Source: Chloroflexota bacterium
Lineage (GTDB): Bacteria; Chloroflexota; Anaerolineae; JAAEKA01
Direction of reading: 5' to 3'
Length of the DNA: 60,991 nt
Assembly (NCBI GenBank): GCA_034717495.1
Contig: JAYELL010000108.1
Span: 76,902-137,892, forward strand
The notes below the pieces were generated by a model. That model had not been told where the DNA came from. It saw only the letters and a list, made by a program, of their open reading frames with translations, and searched no databases. Positions 20,001 to 27,306 of the stretch are shown piece after piece. Position 1 is the stretch's first letter; each line of letters begins with the position of its first letter. The translations under genes and the position numbers were made by a program.

Positions 20001-20152
20001 CTTTGCCGGCCGGCACCTACCAGTACTCCTACCAGATGAGGGCAAGCCTGCCGGGGGACTTCCATGTGCTTCCCGCGACAGCACAGGAGATGTACTTTCC
20101 GGAGGTTTGGGGCCGCAGCGGCGGTTCGTCGTTCACCGTCATCGGTGATTAA
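14036..20152 (+). CDS. bacterial alpha-2-macroglobulin lipoprotein with thioester
   Basis: This 2038-residue surface lipoprotein has a signal peptide ending in the lipobox ISAC (lipidated Cys25) and then a Ser/Thr/Pro-rich linker. About four Ig-like (Big_5) domains follow at residues 80-490, then macroglobulin domains, a bait-like Gly-rich loop near residues 1300-1310 (AKGGGGGS), and the thioester motif CNEQ at Cys1538 inside an alpha-helical TED domain. Such proteins trap attacking proteases and bind them through the thioester; in Escherichia coli the partner is PBP1C, encoded next door as here. The extra Ig domains make it longer than the roughly 1650-residue type. Its ribosome binding site is AGGAGATATC. 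The 3' end overlaps convergent acpS by 14 nt. Confidence 0.93.
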   Translation: MERKTAFPILVVILVLLFSLAISACATPPPESGTGGATEPATAPRVGSPENDQLPSSDTQPEPTNEGRATGGPVQDLPPTVIGTTPEMGQEHPLDAPIVIRFDQTMDAQSTVDAFSIEPEVAGTARVRGTDLVFTPKESFDRGQSFQLSVNKSATAVNGKLLASPVQLRFNTAGFLEVTSSQPAAGSQNVSIDTPITVVFNRPVVPLTGLDQADSLPQPLTFEPAVIGEGQWLTTSIYTFQPETPLAGATDYVVTVSAGLQDTTGGLLVEDTVIDFHTASPIVIDLLPAGQQVFPTTAISVTFSQPMDNLTSEAAFSLRNTLDDMLIDGSNSWSANDRVMHFKPHSPLAYDTAYVAQINDGARSAGGGSLREDFQARFETAPVIAVVDSDPADGQESVSPERDLKIGFQGVVDDDTLNGKTITILPEPTSVFSYFSRYENRWIIRWPMLPQTPYEIILDQEIADVFGNTLDEDVEIRFSTGNRKPFAHLTVPNEIGTYDAYTNTLIAASFRNVSRLDFDLFSVSEADTRQLLGPDQWESRHQYQPEPDALIRQWSAEVAPEVNANMLEKFPLAEDGGPLDAGIYWLEMRAPEVRYRTGPSTPGQEVSRHLLVVSPLNLIVKKTADEVLVWVTDLKSGLPVPDLPVRVTGPSGIAGNSDSDGVFRGPVKLLQPWQPLTVFAGTEAPTGSFSPRPYGVVSTDWQQGLSPWDFDLRSEFPPPEWQGYFYTDRPIYRPGQTVFWKGAIRKDQDTTYFRPDTGTELEITIQDGQGNQVFKGVEETNLFGTLHGEFALDEEAGLGSYRLEARLLDAGPASGRKPSFSHNFQVAEYRKPEFEIELFTDQDEYLQGESVAVDAEARYFFGSPVPNARVVWSVFSSDSYFNFTGDSGGTWYSFSDYRGWDPREHQKHGGPITSGVGETDRQGRFSFEFVAEIADKPQSQRFSIDVRVVDASDQEVSANAGVTIHKALVYPGIAPRDYVGRVGKSSAIDLITVDWQSQPVPGQPLSILVSKADWKTVQEKAEDGRFYWVTRVEETPLITETLSAGEDGEAVFAWTPEAGGQYKISVDAVDEQGNRARAAAFQWISDEPAVYVSWQVENNDRIDLIANSPIYQVGEIAEVLVPHPYQGNVEALVTIERGSIIDVERITLTGNSETLQIPIEASYVPNVYVSVVVIKGQGTEGNDLGSFKLGYVELPVDTSTRELQVNLTASQVELKPGDPVTFTLEVSDHDGQPVQSEFSMALVDKAVLSLSRADEPTMVEAFYRQRGLGVQTASTLVYNLDRLNLQLREGAKGGGGGSADESMFDVRSEFQDTAFWEPAIVTGADGKATVSITLPDNLTTWQLDSRGLSNDTKVGQAKAEIITTLPLLVRPVVPRFFVAGDRAEIGAIVHNNTDALIDVVVEIEASGLEIDGELAKPAAIEPFGQVRVSWPVKAISSSEGASAGETLIRFTAWELTHLSDALPLRDGVEVTIPVYRYSSPETVGTAGTVALGEERLEVIVLPPNIDPEQGDLRIVLEPSLAAGMIGSLEWLELFPYECNEQIVSKFLPNLVAYRSLTDLQLDDPELADNLQSQISIALQKLLQRQNPDGGWGWWGGEESQAFVTSYVVYGLVEAGKAGFHVDQDALDRGLDALDRSLEPVDDLEGWRLNQQAFSLYVLAEAGHGDMARSVGLFEVRERLAHYGRALLALDFGLLEQKGELAARARIDTLLEDLTGAAILSATGAHWEEEAHHGQTMSTDTRSTSMVLSALSRLQSDHALAPNVVRWLMSARKSDRWQTTQENVWAIIALTDWMVATGELEADYSYLVAINGDELADGTATQENLDTPVELRVAMQDLFLNQANALTISRFATAGQSGEGQLYYTSHLNTYLPAADLEARDRGIVLAREVVAVDPVTGEAGDRQVSEAAAGDILQVTLTIIAPNDLNYLVVESPLPAGTEAIDTSLATTSQTYQGPRFGSKQEQAYPGFWWWTPTHNEIRDEKVVLFATALPAGTYQYSYQMRASLPGDFHVLPATAQEMYFPEVWGRSGGSSFTVIGD

Positions 20153-20546
20153 GGTTCGGTTCAGCCCACCCCAGAACCATGGCCACTGCGAAGTCATTGG
20201 AGTGCGAAAGGCTCAGTCGCCACTGTGTAAGGCCAAGTGCCTGCGCCCGGGACAATGCTTTGCCGTGGAGTCGAATGCCAGGTTCACCTGACGGTTGCCG
20301 GCATACCTCGATCTCTGTCCAGTCGATCCAACCGCCATCGTGGGCTTCCTGGGGCGCCCAACCAGTCCCCAATGCCTTGCTGACAGCTTCCTTGGCGGCC
20401 CAGCGCGCAGCCAGCGACTGAGAACGCTCCGCGCAGTAGTCGATCTCGCCTGCGGTGAATACGCGCTTCAAAAAGCGCTCGCCCCAGCGCGAAACGGCCC
20501 GCTCAATGCGATTGACCTCGACAATGTCGACTCCGATTGAAAACAT
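20139..20546 (-). CDS. acpS: holo-[acyl-carrier-protein] synthase
   Basis: The protein transfers phosphopantetheine from CoA to acyl carrier protein. At 135 residues it has the normal AcpS length and motifs: GVDIVEVNRIE with the metal-binding Asp, FTAGEIDYC, and LAARWAAKEAVSKALG with the catalytic Glu. It begins 19 nt after the UDP-glucose dehydrogenase stop on the same strand and is probably co-transcribed with it. Confidence 0.93.
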   Translation of the reverse strand: MFSIGVDIVEVNRIERAVSRWGERFLKRVFTAGEIDYCAERSQSLAARWAAKEAVSKALGTGWAPQEAHDGGWIDWTEIEVCRQPSGEPGIRLHGKALSRAQALGLTQWRLSLSHSNDFAVAMVLGWAEPNLNHR

Positions 20547-20565
20547 GGTTGTAACGTGATACCGA

Positions 20566-21924
20566 TCAAGTCTTGCTGGGAACGGCGGGCGTCATAGTGA
20601 CGCGCGTGTTTTCACCATTGAGGGTATTGCTGGACCGGCCAATGGCATGATAGCGGAATCCTAACCCCACCATCCGTTCCGGGTCATAGATATTGCGTCC
20701 ATCGAAGATCACAGGCTTTGCCATGGCACGGAAAACACGCTTCATGTCCAGATGCCTGAATTCGTTCCACTCGGTGCAGACGATGATGGCATCGCAACCC
20801 TCCGCCAGATCATAGGGATCCTCAGCCAGCTGCAGATCGGCAAGATCGCGGGCGGCGACCCCCATTGCCACGGGATCGTACGCCTTTACCTGAGCGCCTT
20901 CGTTCCAGAGAAGGTGGGCAATCTCTACAGCGGGCGCCTCGCGCATATCGTCGGTATTGGGTTTGAATGCCAGACCAAGCAAGCCAATCACCCGGTCCTG
21001 CAATCCGCCCAGTTCCAGGCGCAATCGGTGAATTGCCTTGCGACGCTGGTCCCGATTGATCTCCATGACCGCCCGCAAAAGCGACGGGTGGGCACCGTGG
21101 ATCAAAGCCATATGCTCCAGCGCCAATACATCCTTGGGGAAACAGGACCCGCCATAGCCCAGTCCCGCATCGAGAAAATAAGGTCCGATGCGTCTATCGT
21201 AGCCCATTCCCACGGCCACTTCTTTGACATCTGCTCCCATCTCTTCGCAAATGGATGCAATCTCATTGATGAAGGAAATCCGCGTTGCCAGGAAGGCATT
21301 GGATGCATACTTGATCATCTCGGCAGTGCGCAGGTCGGTCACGACGATGGGCGCCCGCAGTGCCAGGTGCAGTTGTGCGACCTTTTCCGCAGCTTCCTTG
21401 TCGAGGGAGCCAAGGACGACCCGGTCCGGGTTGAGGAAATCGTTGATAGCCGCGCCCTCACGAAGGAACTCAGGATTGGAAACCACAGCAAAATCGATAG
21501 GGGCCGGCTGGTTTTTTGTGATGATATCGGCAACCCAGTCGCCTGTACCGACCGGCACCGTGCTTTTGTTGATGATGATCAACGGCGCTGACATGGTGCG
21601 GGCGATCTCCTCTGCGGCCATGCGAACGTAGCGCAGATCGGCCTCCCCATCGACCCCACTGGGCGTCCCGACTGCAATGAAGGCGAACTCTGCAGCTGCC
21701 AGTCCCTCGGAATAAGAGGTCGAGAAGGTCAACCTGCCCGCGCGCACATTGCGCTCGACCACCTCCTCCAGGCCTGGTTCGAAGATCGGCATGATTCCCT
21801 GATGCAGTTGTGCGATCTTTTCCTCATTGATATCCACACAAACAACCGAATTGCCCAGGTCAGCAAAACAAGTCCCGGTGACAAGGCCAACGTAACCGGT
21901 GCCAACGACGCAGATTTTTTTCAT
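20566..21924 (-). CDS. UDP-glucose 6-dehydrogenase
   Basis: This enzyme oxidises UDP-glucose to UDP-glucuronate with NAD+, supplying precursors for surface polysaccharides. Residues 1-30 form the NAD-binding fold ([21 protein letters not shown] split by normal variation), residues 118-125 read INKSTVPVG, and the catalytic Cys is Cys261 in [10 protein letters not shown]. The length (452) is normal. GGAGG lies upstream of the ATG at a rather long distance (13 nt). The neighbouring flippase-like gene suggests a role in envelope glycan. Confidence 0.94.
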   Translation of the reverse strand: MKKICVVGTGYVGLVTGTCFADLGNSVVCVDINEEKIAQLHQGIMPIFEPGLEEVVERNVRAGRLTFSTSYSEGLAAAEFAFIAVGTPSGVDGEADLRYVRMAAEEIARTMSAPLIIINKSTVPVGTGDWVADIITKNQPAPIDFAVVSNPEFLREGAAINDFLNPDRVVLGSLDKEAAEKVAQLHLALRAPIVVTDLRTAEMIKYASNAFLATRISFINEIASICEEMGADVKEVAVGMGYDRRIGPYFLDAGLGYGGSCFPKDVLALEHMALIHGAHPSLLRAVMEINRDQRRKAIHRLRLELGGLQDRVIGLLGLAFKPNTDDMREAPAVEIAHLLWNEGAQVKAYDPVAMGVAARDLADLQLAEDPYDLAEGCDAIIVCTEWNEFRHLDMKRVFRAMAKPVIFDGRNIYDPERMVGLGFRYHAIGRSSNTLNGENTRVTMTPAVPSKT

Positions 21925-21955
21925 AAACGATGAAAAACCTCCATAGCAGCTTAAT

Positions 21956-22978
21956 CTAGCCAGAACTCAGGCTGGAAGTCCGTTCCACCTGGGCAGTCTC
22001 CACATCGGACCAGGCAAGCTGCCTGCGGCGGAAATACCAGAGTCCCAGGATCGTGATGGGAAACCAAAGGGCGACATGCAACACAACGGTGTAGCCAAAG
22101 GCCAGTTCCTTATTTACCCCGTAGGCCGTTAAAACCGCAATGCCCGGCGCATCGAAAGTGCCCACATAACCTGGCGCCGAAGGGATGGTCGTGGCCAGAT
22201 TCACGATGCCATTCATCAGCATCAACACGAAGAAGGGCACCGGAAATCCACCGCCCAGATGGGCAAAGCCCTGCATGACGAACCAGTATTTTACTGTCTC
22301 CGCCAGCCAGATGAAAACCGAGGTGACAAAGACCATGATGACATCGCGCCCGCTCCTGAAAAAGAGCAAACCCTCAAGAAACCGGCCCAGAAACGCATCA
22401 GCCTGATCCCGCAACCTGGGAGGGATGAGCCGGCGAACCGTATTCTCATAGACCCCCTGAGTAAGCTCAGGTTGCGTGGCAAAGAAAAAGAAGAGAGCCA
22501 GGGCAATCAAGAACGCGGCGCTAGCCCCGACCACAAAAATGCGGAAATCATCAGGAATGGGCACAAAGGGCAGAGCGATAAATACGAACAACAGCATGAC
22601 CAGTCCATCGAAGACGCGCTCCACAACGATGGTCGCAATACTGGCGCTCATGGGGATATCATCGGTGCGCTTCAAGACATAGGACCGCAGAACCTCGCCG
22701 GCACGCACCGGGAAAATGTTGTTGCCCATATACCCGATACAAACGATCGAAAAGAGACGCCACATCGGGACTTCCTTGATCGGACGGAGCATATAGTGCC
22801 AGCGCCAGGTGCGCCCCCATACACCCACAAAATAGATCAGGACTCCCGGAATCAGCCAGTAATAGTTGGCTTTCTTAAGCCACTCGAATGCAGCTTGAAG
22901 ATTCAGCCCTCTGAGTGCGAGATACACGAAGACTGCGCTTATTCCGAGACCAAAGAACAACCGTAAATATTTTTTCAT
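21956..22978 (-). CDS. flippase-like membrane protein (LPG-synthase TM / UPF0104 family)
   Basis: This 340-residue integral membrane protein has about eight predicted spans and the UPF0104/AglD-like landmarks: [38 protein letters not shown] and a late [12 protein letters not shown]. The family includes the membrane part of lysyl-phosphatidylglycerol synthase and is thought to move lipid-linked or aminoacylated lipids across the membrane. No soluble transferase domain is attached here. ATG 22978 was chosen because it begins the membrane domain; a TTG at 23011 is possible. Neither has a good ribosome binding site. Confidence 0.82.
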   Translation of the reverse strand: MKKYLRLFFGLGISAVFVYLALRGLNLQAAFEWLKKANYYWLIPGVLIYFVGVWGRTWRWHYMLRPIKEVPMWRLFSIVCIGYMGNNIFPVRAGEVLRSYVLKRTDDIPMSASIATIVVERVFDGLVMLLFVFIALPFVPIPDDFRIFVVGASAAFLIALALFFFFATQPELTQGVYENTVRRLIPPRLRDQADAFLGRFLEGLLFFRSGRDVIMVFVTSVFIWLAETVKYWFVMQGFAHLGGGFPVPFFVLMLMNGIVNLATTIPSAPGYVGTFDAPGIAVLTAYGVNKELAFGYTVVLHVALWFPITILGLWYFRRRQLAWSDVETAQVERTSSLSSG

Positions 22979-23118
22979 GCGGGATGTCGCAGCATATCCA
23001 GGGATGTACAAGGGGCGCCGCCCTCGCCAACCCGTTTACCACAATAAGGTGGGTGGCGCACGACTTCAAGCGCCATCCCTATGCTAACCTGCATTGTATG
23101 ATGCAAAGATGAGGTAGT

Positions 23119-23146
23119 ATAATACATCTTTTCGCGTTCTGCCCAA
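23119..23146 (-). promoter_or_regulatory. promoter of the flippase-like gene
   Basis: On the minus strand TTGGGC (23141-23146) and TATTAT (23119-23124) are 16 nt apart. The -35 box abuts the T-rich tail of the terminator of the preceding SWIM gene. Confidence 0.5.
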
Positions 23147-23186
23147 AATAGAAAGACGGACCAAGCAAGTCAATGCTCGGCCCGTC
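23144..23186 (-). terminator. terminator after the SWIM zinc-finger gene
   Basis: A 13-bp stem (23155-23167 with 23174-23186, three G-U pairs, 6-nt loop) is followed on the minus strand by TTTCTATTTT. Confidence 0.8.
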
Positions 23187-23210
23187 CAGTGAAATTGTAT
23201 CTCGAATAGG

Positions 23211-23480
23211 TCAGCTAGCTGGTGCCGGTGCTGGTTTGATATTCTGAGCCGGCATTACCGAATCGCCAAGGATCCGCTCCAGCGCCATAATATGGCTGCA
23301 CACGCCCATGCGTACGGCCTCCTCACAGGTACAGTGCCAACGCCCTTCCTCTTCGTAAGTTACCCGGTAAGTGTTATGTTCCCCTTCAAAGGTGGCCTCA
23401 AAACGGTTGAACTCAACTCTGTCCCGCTCCTGTGCATACTGGCGTGCCTTGATAATACGACTGACCAATCCAGTGTCCAT
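23211..23480 (-). CDS. small SWIM zinc-finger protein
   Basis: This 89-residue protein contains a SWIM-type zinc-binding pattern, WHCTCEEAVRMGVCSHIMAL (C-x-C, then C-x-H), in its second half. SWIM domains bind DNA or proteins. The start is ATG 23480, with GGAGG 5 nt upstream; the in-frame ATG at 23492 lies in that ribosome binding site. The gene has its own promoter about 240 nt upstream, an attenuator-like leader and a strong terminator, so it is independently regulated. The function is unknown. Confidence 0.75.
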   Translation of the reverse strand: MDTGLVSRIIKARQYAQERDRVEFNRFEATFEGEHNTYRVTYEEEGRWHCTCEEAVRMGVCSHIMALERILGDSVMPAQNIKPAPAPAS

Positions 23481-23549
23481 GCGGTCCTCCATTTTGGTAG
23501 GCTATGGATCCAAACGATAATGGCAGGAGAGTCCCTACTTGCCTCTGAC

Positions 23550-23690
23550 AAAAAACAGAGGACACCCCAGCGCGCGTAACGCTTCAGTGTCCTTTCGTAG
23601 GCCCTTTCTTTACGAGTGGCATCCAAGCTCTGGGCATAAAGTTCGGTCTCCTTTGTCAGCAAGGACTGGATCCAGTCCCCTCGCCAACTT
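23550..23690 (-). promoter_or_regulatory. attenuator-like leader RNA of the SWIM gene
   Basis: Transcription from the promoter at 23697-23725 should give a leader with a GC-rich hairpin at 23664-23691, a 17-codon reading frame, and then a terminator-like stem (AGGACAC, 23587-23593 on the RNA 5' side, with GTGTCCT, 23559-23565) followed by CTG and six T. The 3' arm of this stem can instead pair in CCTCTG/CAGAGG (23542-23547 with 23556-23561), which hides the T-run in its loop. The two folds exclude each other, the arrangement expected of an attenuator or of a short independent RNA. Confidence 0.5.
23584..23637 (-). CDS. possible 17-residue leader peptide
   Basis: ATG 23637 is preceded by AAAGGAG (10 nt spacing) and reads MPRAWMPLVKKGPTKGH before TGA at 23584-23586. 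The stop lies directly after the 5' arm of the terminator stem, so a ribosome finishing this peptide would cover that arm. There is no run of a single amino acid that would name the effector. Confidence 0.35.
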   Translation of the reverse strand: MPRAWMPLVKKGPTKGH

Positions 23691-23696
23691 GTACTC

Positions 23697-23725
23697 AGTA
23701 TACCCATTCGGGCCCGCTTTGTCAA
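23697..23725 (-). promoter_or_regulatory. strong promoter of the SWIM leader/gene
   Basis: Perfect TTGACA (23720-23725), 17 nt, then TATACT (23697-23702) on the minus strand, immediately after the rsmI stop. Confidence 0.75.
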
Positions 23726-23730
23726 TCGAT

Positions 23731-24573
23731 TTATCCACCGAAACCCCTACGAAATTCATAAACGTCGTTGCGCTTCCACCCACTCAATCTGGCCACGATT
23801 CGCGCTACGGCTGATGGCGCCAGTCCTTCTGAGGTCAACATCTCTACCGCACTCCTGACCTGAGCCGAGTTCCAGACCTCCTGATCCCTGACCTGACCCG
23901 TTCCGCCGAGCAGCAAGGTAATCTCACCGCGCGGTGGGTGTTCTGTGAAGTAAACAGCCGCATCGGCCGCCTGCCCTCGCCACATCTCCTCGAACCTCTT
24001 TGTGAGTTCCCGGCCAACGGCGACGGAACGATTTCCGAGTACGGCCAGCAGATCCTCCAGGGCGGCCACCAGTCGGTGGGGGGACTCAAAAGCCACCACA
24101 GTGCCTGGTTCGTCGGCTACCTGTGCAAACAGCGCCCGCCTCGCCGCCGCCCTGCGGGGCAAAAAACCGACGAAGAGAAATCGATCTGCGGGCAGTCCTG
24201 AAATGACCAGCGCCGAGGTGATGGCCGATGGCCCTGGCACCACCTGAACATCGTGCCCTTTCTTCAGCACTCCGGCCACCAACTGGTATCCCGGGTCGGA
24301 AATACCCGGCATCCCCGCATCGGATACCAGCGCTACATCCTCCCCCCGATCCAGAACCTCAATAACCCGCGCCAATCGACTCTGTTTTCTCGAATCGTAG
24401 GCATCGGTGAAGGTCACCATGGATGTCCCGATGCCATAGCGATCGAGCAAGTGGCGCGTCACCCGCGTATCCTCGGCAGCGATGACCGCCACCTCGGAGA
24501 GAACGCGCTGTGCCCGAAGGGTGATATCCTCCAGGTTGCCAATCGGCGTACCAACCAAAAACAGGGTTGCCAT
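23731..24573 (-). CDS. rsmI: 16S rRNA (cytidine-1402-2'-O)-methyltransferase
   Basis: RsmI methylates the 2'-O of C1402 in the decoding centre of 16S rRNA. The 280-residue protein starts with the family signature LFLVGTPIGNLEDITLRA and shows AEDTRVTRHLL, VSDAGMPGISDPGY, VPGPSAITSALVISGLP and FESPHRL, then a C-terminal domain ending in a KRNDVYEF segment. A GAGG lies near the start. It is divergent from the RusA-like gene, with 45 nt between the start codons. Confidence 0.95.
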   Translation of the reverse strand: MATLFLVGTPIGNLEDITLRAQRVLSEVAVIAAEDTRVTRHLLDRYGIGTSMVTFTDAYDSRKQSRLARVIEVLDRGEDVALVSDAGMPGISDPGYQLVAGVLKKGHDVQVVPGPSAITSALVISGLPADRFLFVGFLPRRAAARRALFAQVADEPGTVVAFESPHRLVAALEDLLAVLGNRSVAVGRELTKRFEEMWRGQAADAAVYFTEHPPRGEITLLLGGTGQVRDQEVWNSAQVRSAVEMLTSEGLAPSAVARIVARLSGWKRNDVYEFRRGFGG

Positions 24574-24583
24574 TCAGCCTCAC

Positions 24584-24612
24584 TTGCAGAATCAGAACAG
24601 GCGTGCTACAAT
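24584..24612 (+). promoter_or_regulatory. promoter of the rusA-like gene, leaderless layout
   Basis: TTGCAG (24584-24589), 17 nt, TACAAT (24607-24612), then 6 nt to ATG 24619. There is no room for a ribosome binding site. Confidence 0.65.
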
Positions 24613-24618
24613 AACACT

Positions 24619-25029
24619 ATGTCAACTCTTCGGGTTCGTTTGAGATTGCCCCTGCCGCCGAGCATCAACCAACAATATGCGACCGTCAATGGCCGCCGCG
24701 TCCTCAGCCGGCGATCCCGGCGTTACAAAAATCATGTCGTCTCGCATATCAACAGCCTACGACTCAAGGGCAAAATCCCCGAAGAACTTATCGTGACAGC
24801 CAAGCGCGGTTTTGTCGCTCTCTTCATAGACTTTTATTTCGAAACGCCATTGCGAAGGGATCTTGACGGCGGATTGAAGATCGCTCAGGATGCGATTTGC
24901 GACGGAATCGGCACCGACGATCGACGGGTGGTCGACATCCACCTGGTTAAACGAACTGACCGGGAGAATCCCCGCATTGAGGTAGAGTTGGAAGCCCTGG
25001 AGTGCTGGTCGTTCGACGGCCGCCAGTAG
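24619..25029 (+). CDS. RusA-like Holliday-junction resolvase
   Basis: This 136-residue protein matches the RusA endodeoxyribonuclease family: N-terminal LPLPPSINQQYA, a basic strand-helix with SRRYKNHV, and the metal-binding acidic cluster RRDLDGGLKIAQDAI and DGIGTDDRRV. RusA cuts four-way DNA junctions and is often phage-borne; here no other phage gene is nearby. Chloroflexota chromosomes also carry such genes. The start codon directly follows the -10 box spacing, so the message is probably leaderless. Confidence 0.85.
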   Translation: MSTLRVRLRLPLPPSINQQYATVNGRRVLSRRSRRYKNHVVSHINSLRLKGKIPEELIVTAKRGFVALFIDFYFETPLRRDLDGGLKIAQDAICDGIGTDDRRVVDIHLVKRTDRENPRIEVELEALECWSFDGRQ

Positions 25030-25043
25030 GTCCCGCAACTGGA

Positions 25044-26387
25044 CTATTCAAATGACTCCGCCAGACGGAAAATAATCCCTGACCCCCACGGTTCATCGAT
25101 AATCAGCAGCGCTAATTGGTCACTGATAGTCCGCTGCACGTCCTCCATGCTGAGCGCCATGCCCTCCACGTTGTAACCAGGATCCAGCCCAAGCCGTCCA
25201 ACAAGATTCTGTAGCCGCGCTATTTCGACGCGGGCAAAAGCAGACTCGCTGGAACTGGGCAGAATGGCAACCTGGTCTCGATATAGGACATTCAGAAAAC
25301 CGTAAACCTCCCCTTGGCGGGCCGCAATCGTTTCGCTCTGAGATTCCCACTCTGGCACGAGCGAAATACCAAGAGCGCCATTGGCGATCATGGACTTCAA
25401 GGCCAGCCAGTTCAGATACCCCAGCACGACCCCTGCTTTCTGCGAAAGCAAAAGCGAAGCCTCCAGGTTTTCATCGTACAGAGCCTGGCGCAATCCATCC
25501 TCGGCAATCAGCGCCCGGGCGAGAGCCGCTCTGGCCCCTTCTATCTGGCCAGAATCCCCACTGTCCCATGCCTGCAGAAACCGGTAGACAAGCTGGTGAC
25601 GTTCGTTGATGGTGTCCAACAGGTGGCGAGGTTCAGGCACCGTTTGCCGGAACGAGGGCAGGAAAGGGCCCTGCACAAGCCGCGCATCGGGTAGGCCAAC
25701 GGGCTGCCGGATTAGATCGCCAATATACTGTGCCTCTCGCTCAAAGCCGGCTTCCTCGTACAACCTGAGTAGCCTGCGGGCGATCTCCTGGCGCTGCACG
25801 GGCGCCAACAATGGACTGTAGCGGGCCAGCGTCTCGGCTTGGTCAAGACTGGGCCGAGCAGTTTCCGCCATATCCAGGCCAAGGAAACCTTCAGCCGCTG
25901 CCAAAGAGGCCTCTGCCCGTGTGATGTCGGGCAATGCAGGACTGAGGGCTGCCAGCGTGTGCATTTGTTGATAGGCCAATGCCACAAGATCAAGAGCCCC
26001 GGCCGTTTCAAACTCTTTGGCCAACGCCTGAAGATCGCCAGCCCGTTCTGCATCGGACAACACAGAGCTGTAGGCCAGGATCGCGTAGGCCGTATCCGGT
26101 TCGCCGGCCTCCAGAGCCTCCCAGATGAGCGTCCCGGGGGCCTCGTCGAGCAACGTCAAGACAGCGATATCCGGCCGCACACGCGTCGAATCAACTGCCG
26201 TAGTGGGATCTTGCCAAGTCCAGCCCTCCGCCTGTTGATCACGAAGGACAAAAAAGGCAGCAATCGAAACCAATCCCACGACCAGGGCAAAGATCAGAAG
26301 CCCAATCAGGATGAATATGGGCCAGTTTCTCGTCCGCCGACCGGCATCGCCCTCAGATTGGGCATTGCTTGTGACTGAACCCTGCAT
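25044..26387 (-). CDS. membrane-anchored hypothetical protein with a helical repeat domain
   Basis: This 447-residue protein has a short cytoplasmic head, one transmembrane segment at about residues 23-47 (WPIFILIGLLIFALVVG and on), and a long outer part made mostly of amphipathic helices rich in Ala, Leu and Glu that resembles TPR-like repeats. No catalytic motif is visible. The ribosome binding site GAGGA is very close to the ATG. It converges with the RusA-like gene, leaving 14 nt between the stops. The function is unknown. Confidence 0.75.
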   Translation of the reverse strand: MQGSVTSNAQSEGDAGRRTRNWPIFILIGLLIFALVVGLVSIAAFFVLRDQQAEGWTWQDPTTAVDSTRVRPDIAVLTLLDEAPGTLIWEALEAGEPDTAYAILAYSSVLSDAERAGDLQALAKEFETAGALDLVALAYQQMHTLAALSPALPDITRAEASLAAAEGFLGLDMAETARPSLDQAETLARYSPLLAPVQRQEIARRLLRLYEEAGFEREAQYIGDLIRQPVGLPDARLVQGPFLPSFRQTVPEPRHLLDTINERHQLVYRFLQAWDSGDSGQIEGARAALARALIAEDGLRQALYDENLEASLLLSQKAGVVLGYLNWLALKSMIANGALGISLVPEWESQSETIAARQGEVYGFLNVLYRDQVAILPSSSESAFARVEIARLQNLVGRLGLDPGYNVEGMALSMEDVQRTISDQLALLIIDEPWGSGIIFRLAESFE

Positions 26388-26529
26388 ATTTCCTCAATTG
26401 AAAACCGGCATATGCCGTCAACGTCTGCCCGCCAACAAATCGTGAGTATACCATGCTGGCTTTGGCCTGTCCAACATCGCCGGGTGCAGTTGGATCGATA
26501 CCTTGCCGACCGCCGACTGCCGTCCGTCG

Positions 26530-26900
26530 TCCGCGGTATTCTGAAGGCCGCGTCGCCGTGTCGCAAAGTCGCCGTGTCGCCATGTCACAATGTCACCATG
26601 TCGCCGTGCCGCCCCTCTCCGTGTCCCTACCTCACGGTATGCCTAGCTCACGCACCGCTTGCTGCCTCTCGGCACGCCTGCTGGCGTAGCGTGCTGGCGG
26701 CGTCCCCCCTCTCCGTGTCCCCGTGTCGCCCCTCCCCGCGTCCCCGTGTCTCCGTGTCTTCTGGAAGCTGTCTTCCCAGCACATTGTTACCTGCGAAACT
26801 TCAGCTGCTAAAAAGAGGGAGTGGGACTACCCAGGAAGAGCAATGCATGTTATCATCTGACGTTACGCAGTTCTTCCGATGCCTTCCCGACCACTGACCG
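26530..26900. repeat. octamer satellite and mixed dispersed repeats
   Basis: The gene-free stretch 26388-26971 is largely repeat. From about 26565 the sequence runs in 8-nt steps of the type TGTCGCCA/TGTCACAA/TGTCACCA. At 26627-26700 it carries the CACGGTATGCCTAGCTCACG family also present at 39216-39290, and at 26705-26760 the CCCCGTGTC-type octamers shared with 38160-38285. The end (about 26892-26915) holds the reverse complement of the GGTCAGCGGTC motif found at 32235 and 43955. Confidence 0.7.
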
Positions 26901-26971
26901 CTGACCGAGGACCGCCTGTAAACGACGACAGACCGCGGCCTGCCGTCTTCTGAAAGCCATCGAGAGAGACT

Positions 26972-27232
26972 ATGGAGCAAAACGATTTCGAAAAGGCTCC
27001 TCCTGGTGGAGGCCGAAAACCAACCAACTATCGCTCCATGCGACAGCGCGATGATCGCAATCTTTTCCTCGCGGTCATCGCCTTCCTGTTGATCGTCGGC
27101 GGAGGATTGATCTTTCTGGTCTACGGCGGCGGCGCGCTCATCACAGGGATGGCCTGCCTGATAGCCGGCGTGGGACTAATGGTTCTGCTCTGGCTGATCC
27201 TTACCGTGATAGAGAAATGGGCGAACCGTTAA
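26972..27232 (+). CDS. small two-span membrane protein
   Basis: This 86-residue protein has a polar N-terminal third followed by two hydrophobic segments (about residues 28-51 and 54-79) joined by a short glycine-rich turn and ending in charged residues. This is a helical hairpin in the membrane. No family was recognised. A GAGAGA just before the ATG may serve as the ribosome binding site. Confidence 0.65.
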   Translation: MEQNDFEKAPPGGGRKPTNYRSMRQRDDRNLFLAVIAFLLIVGGGLIFLVYGGGALITGMACLIAGVGLMVLLWLILTVIEKWANR

Positions 27233-27271
27233 TGAGCAGTAAACATGGCACGGTTAGCCGCGAGTTCACCT

Positions 27272-27300
27272 TTGCCGAATCAAATGGCATGTGCTAGAAT
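27272..27300 (+). promoter_or_regulatory. promoter upstream of the large glycosidase gene
   Basis: TTGCCG (27272-27277), 17 nt, TAGAAT (27295-27300). The start would be near 27307, giving a leader of about 320 nt before the gene at 27626. Confidence 0.55.
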
Positions 27301-27306
27301 AGCGCC

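Noticed and set aside
23360-23725. 121-codon minus-strand frame across the SWIM leader
   Set aside because: It overlaps the promoter, terminator stem and part of the SWIM gene in another frame; a leader RNA explains the region better.
24619-25029. Prophage remnant marked by the RusA-like gene
   Set aside because: The neighbours are housekeeping or membrane genes, and no other phage gene is nearby.
26560-26760. CRISPR array
   Set aside because: The repeat unit is only 8 nt, with no spacers of constant length and no cas genes in the window.
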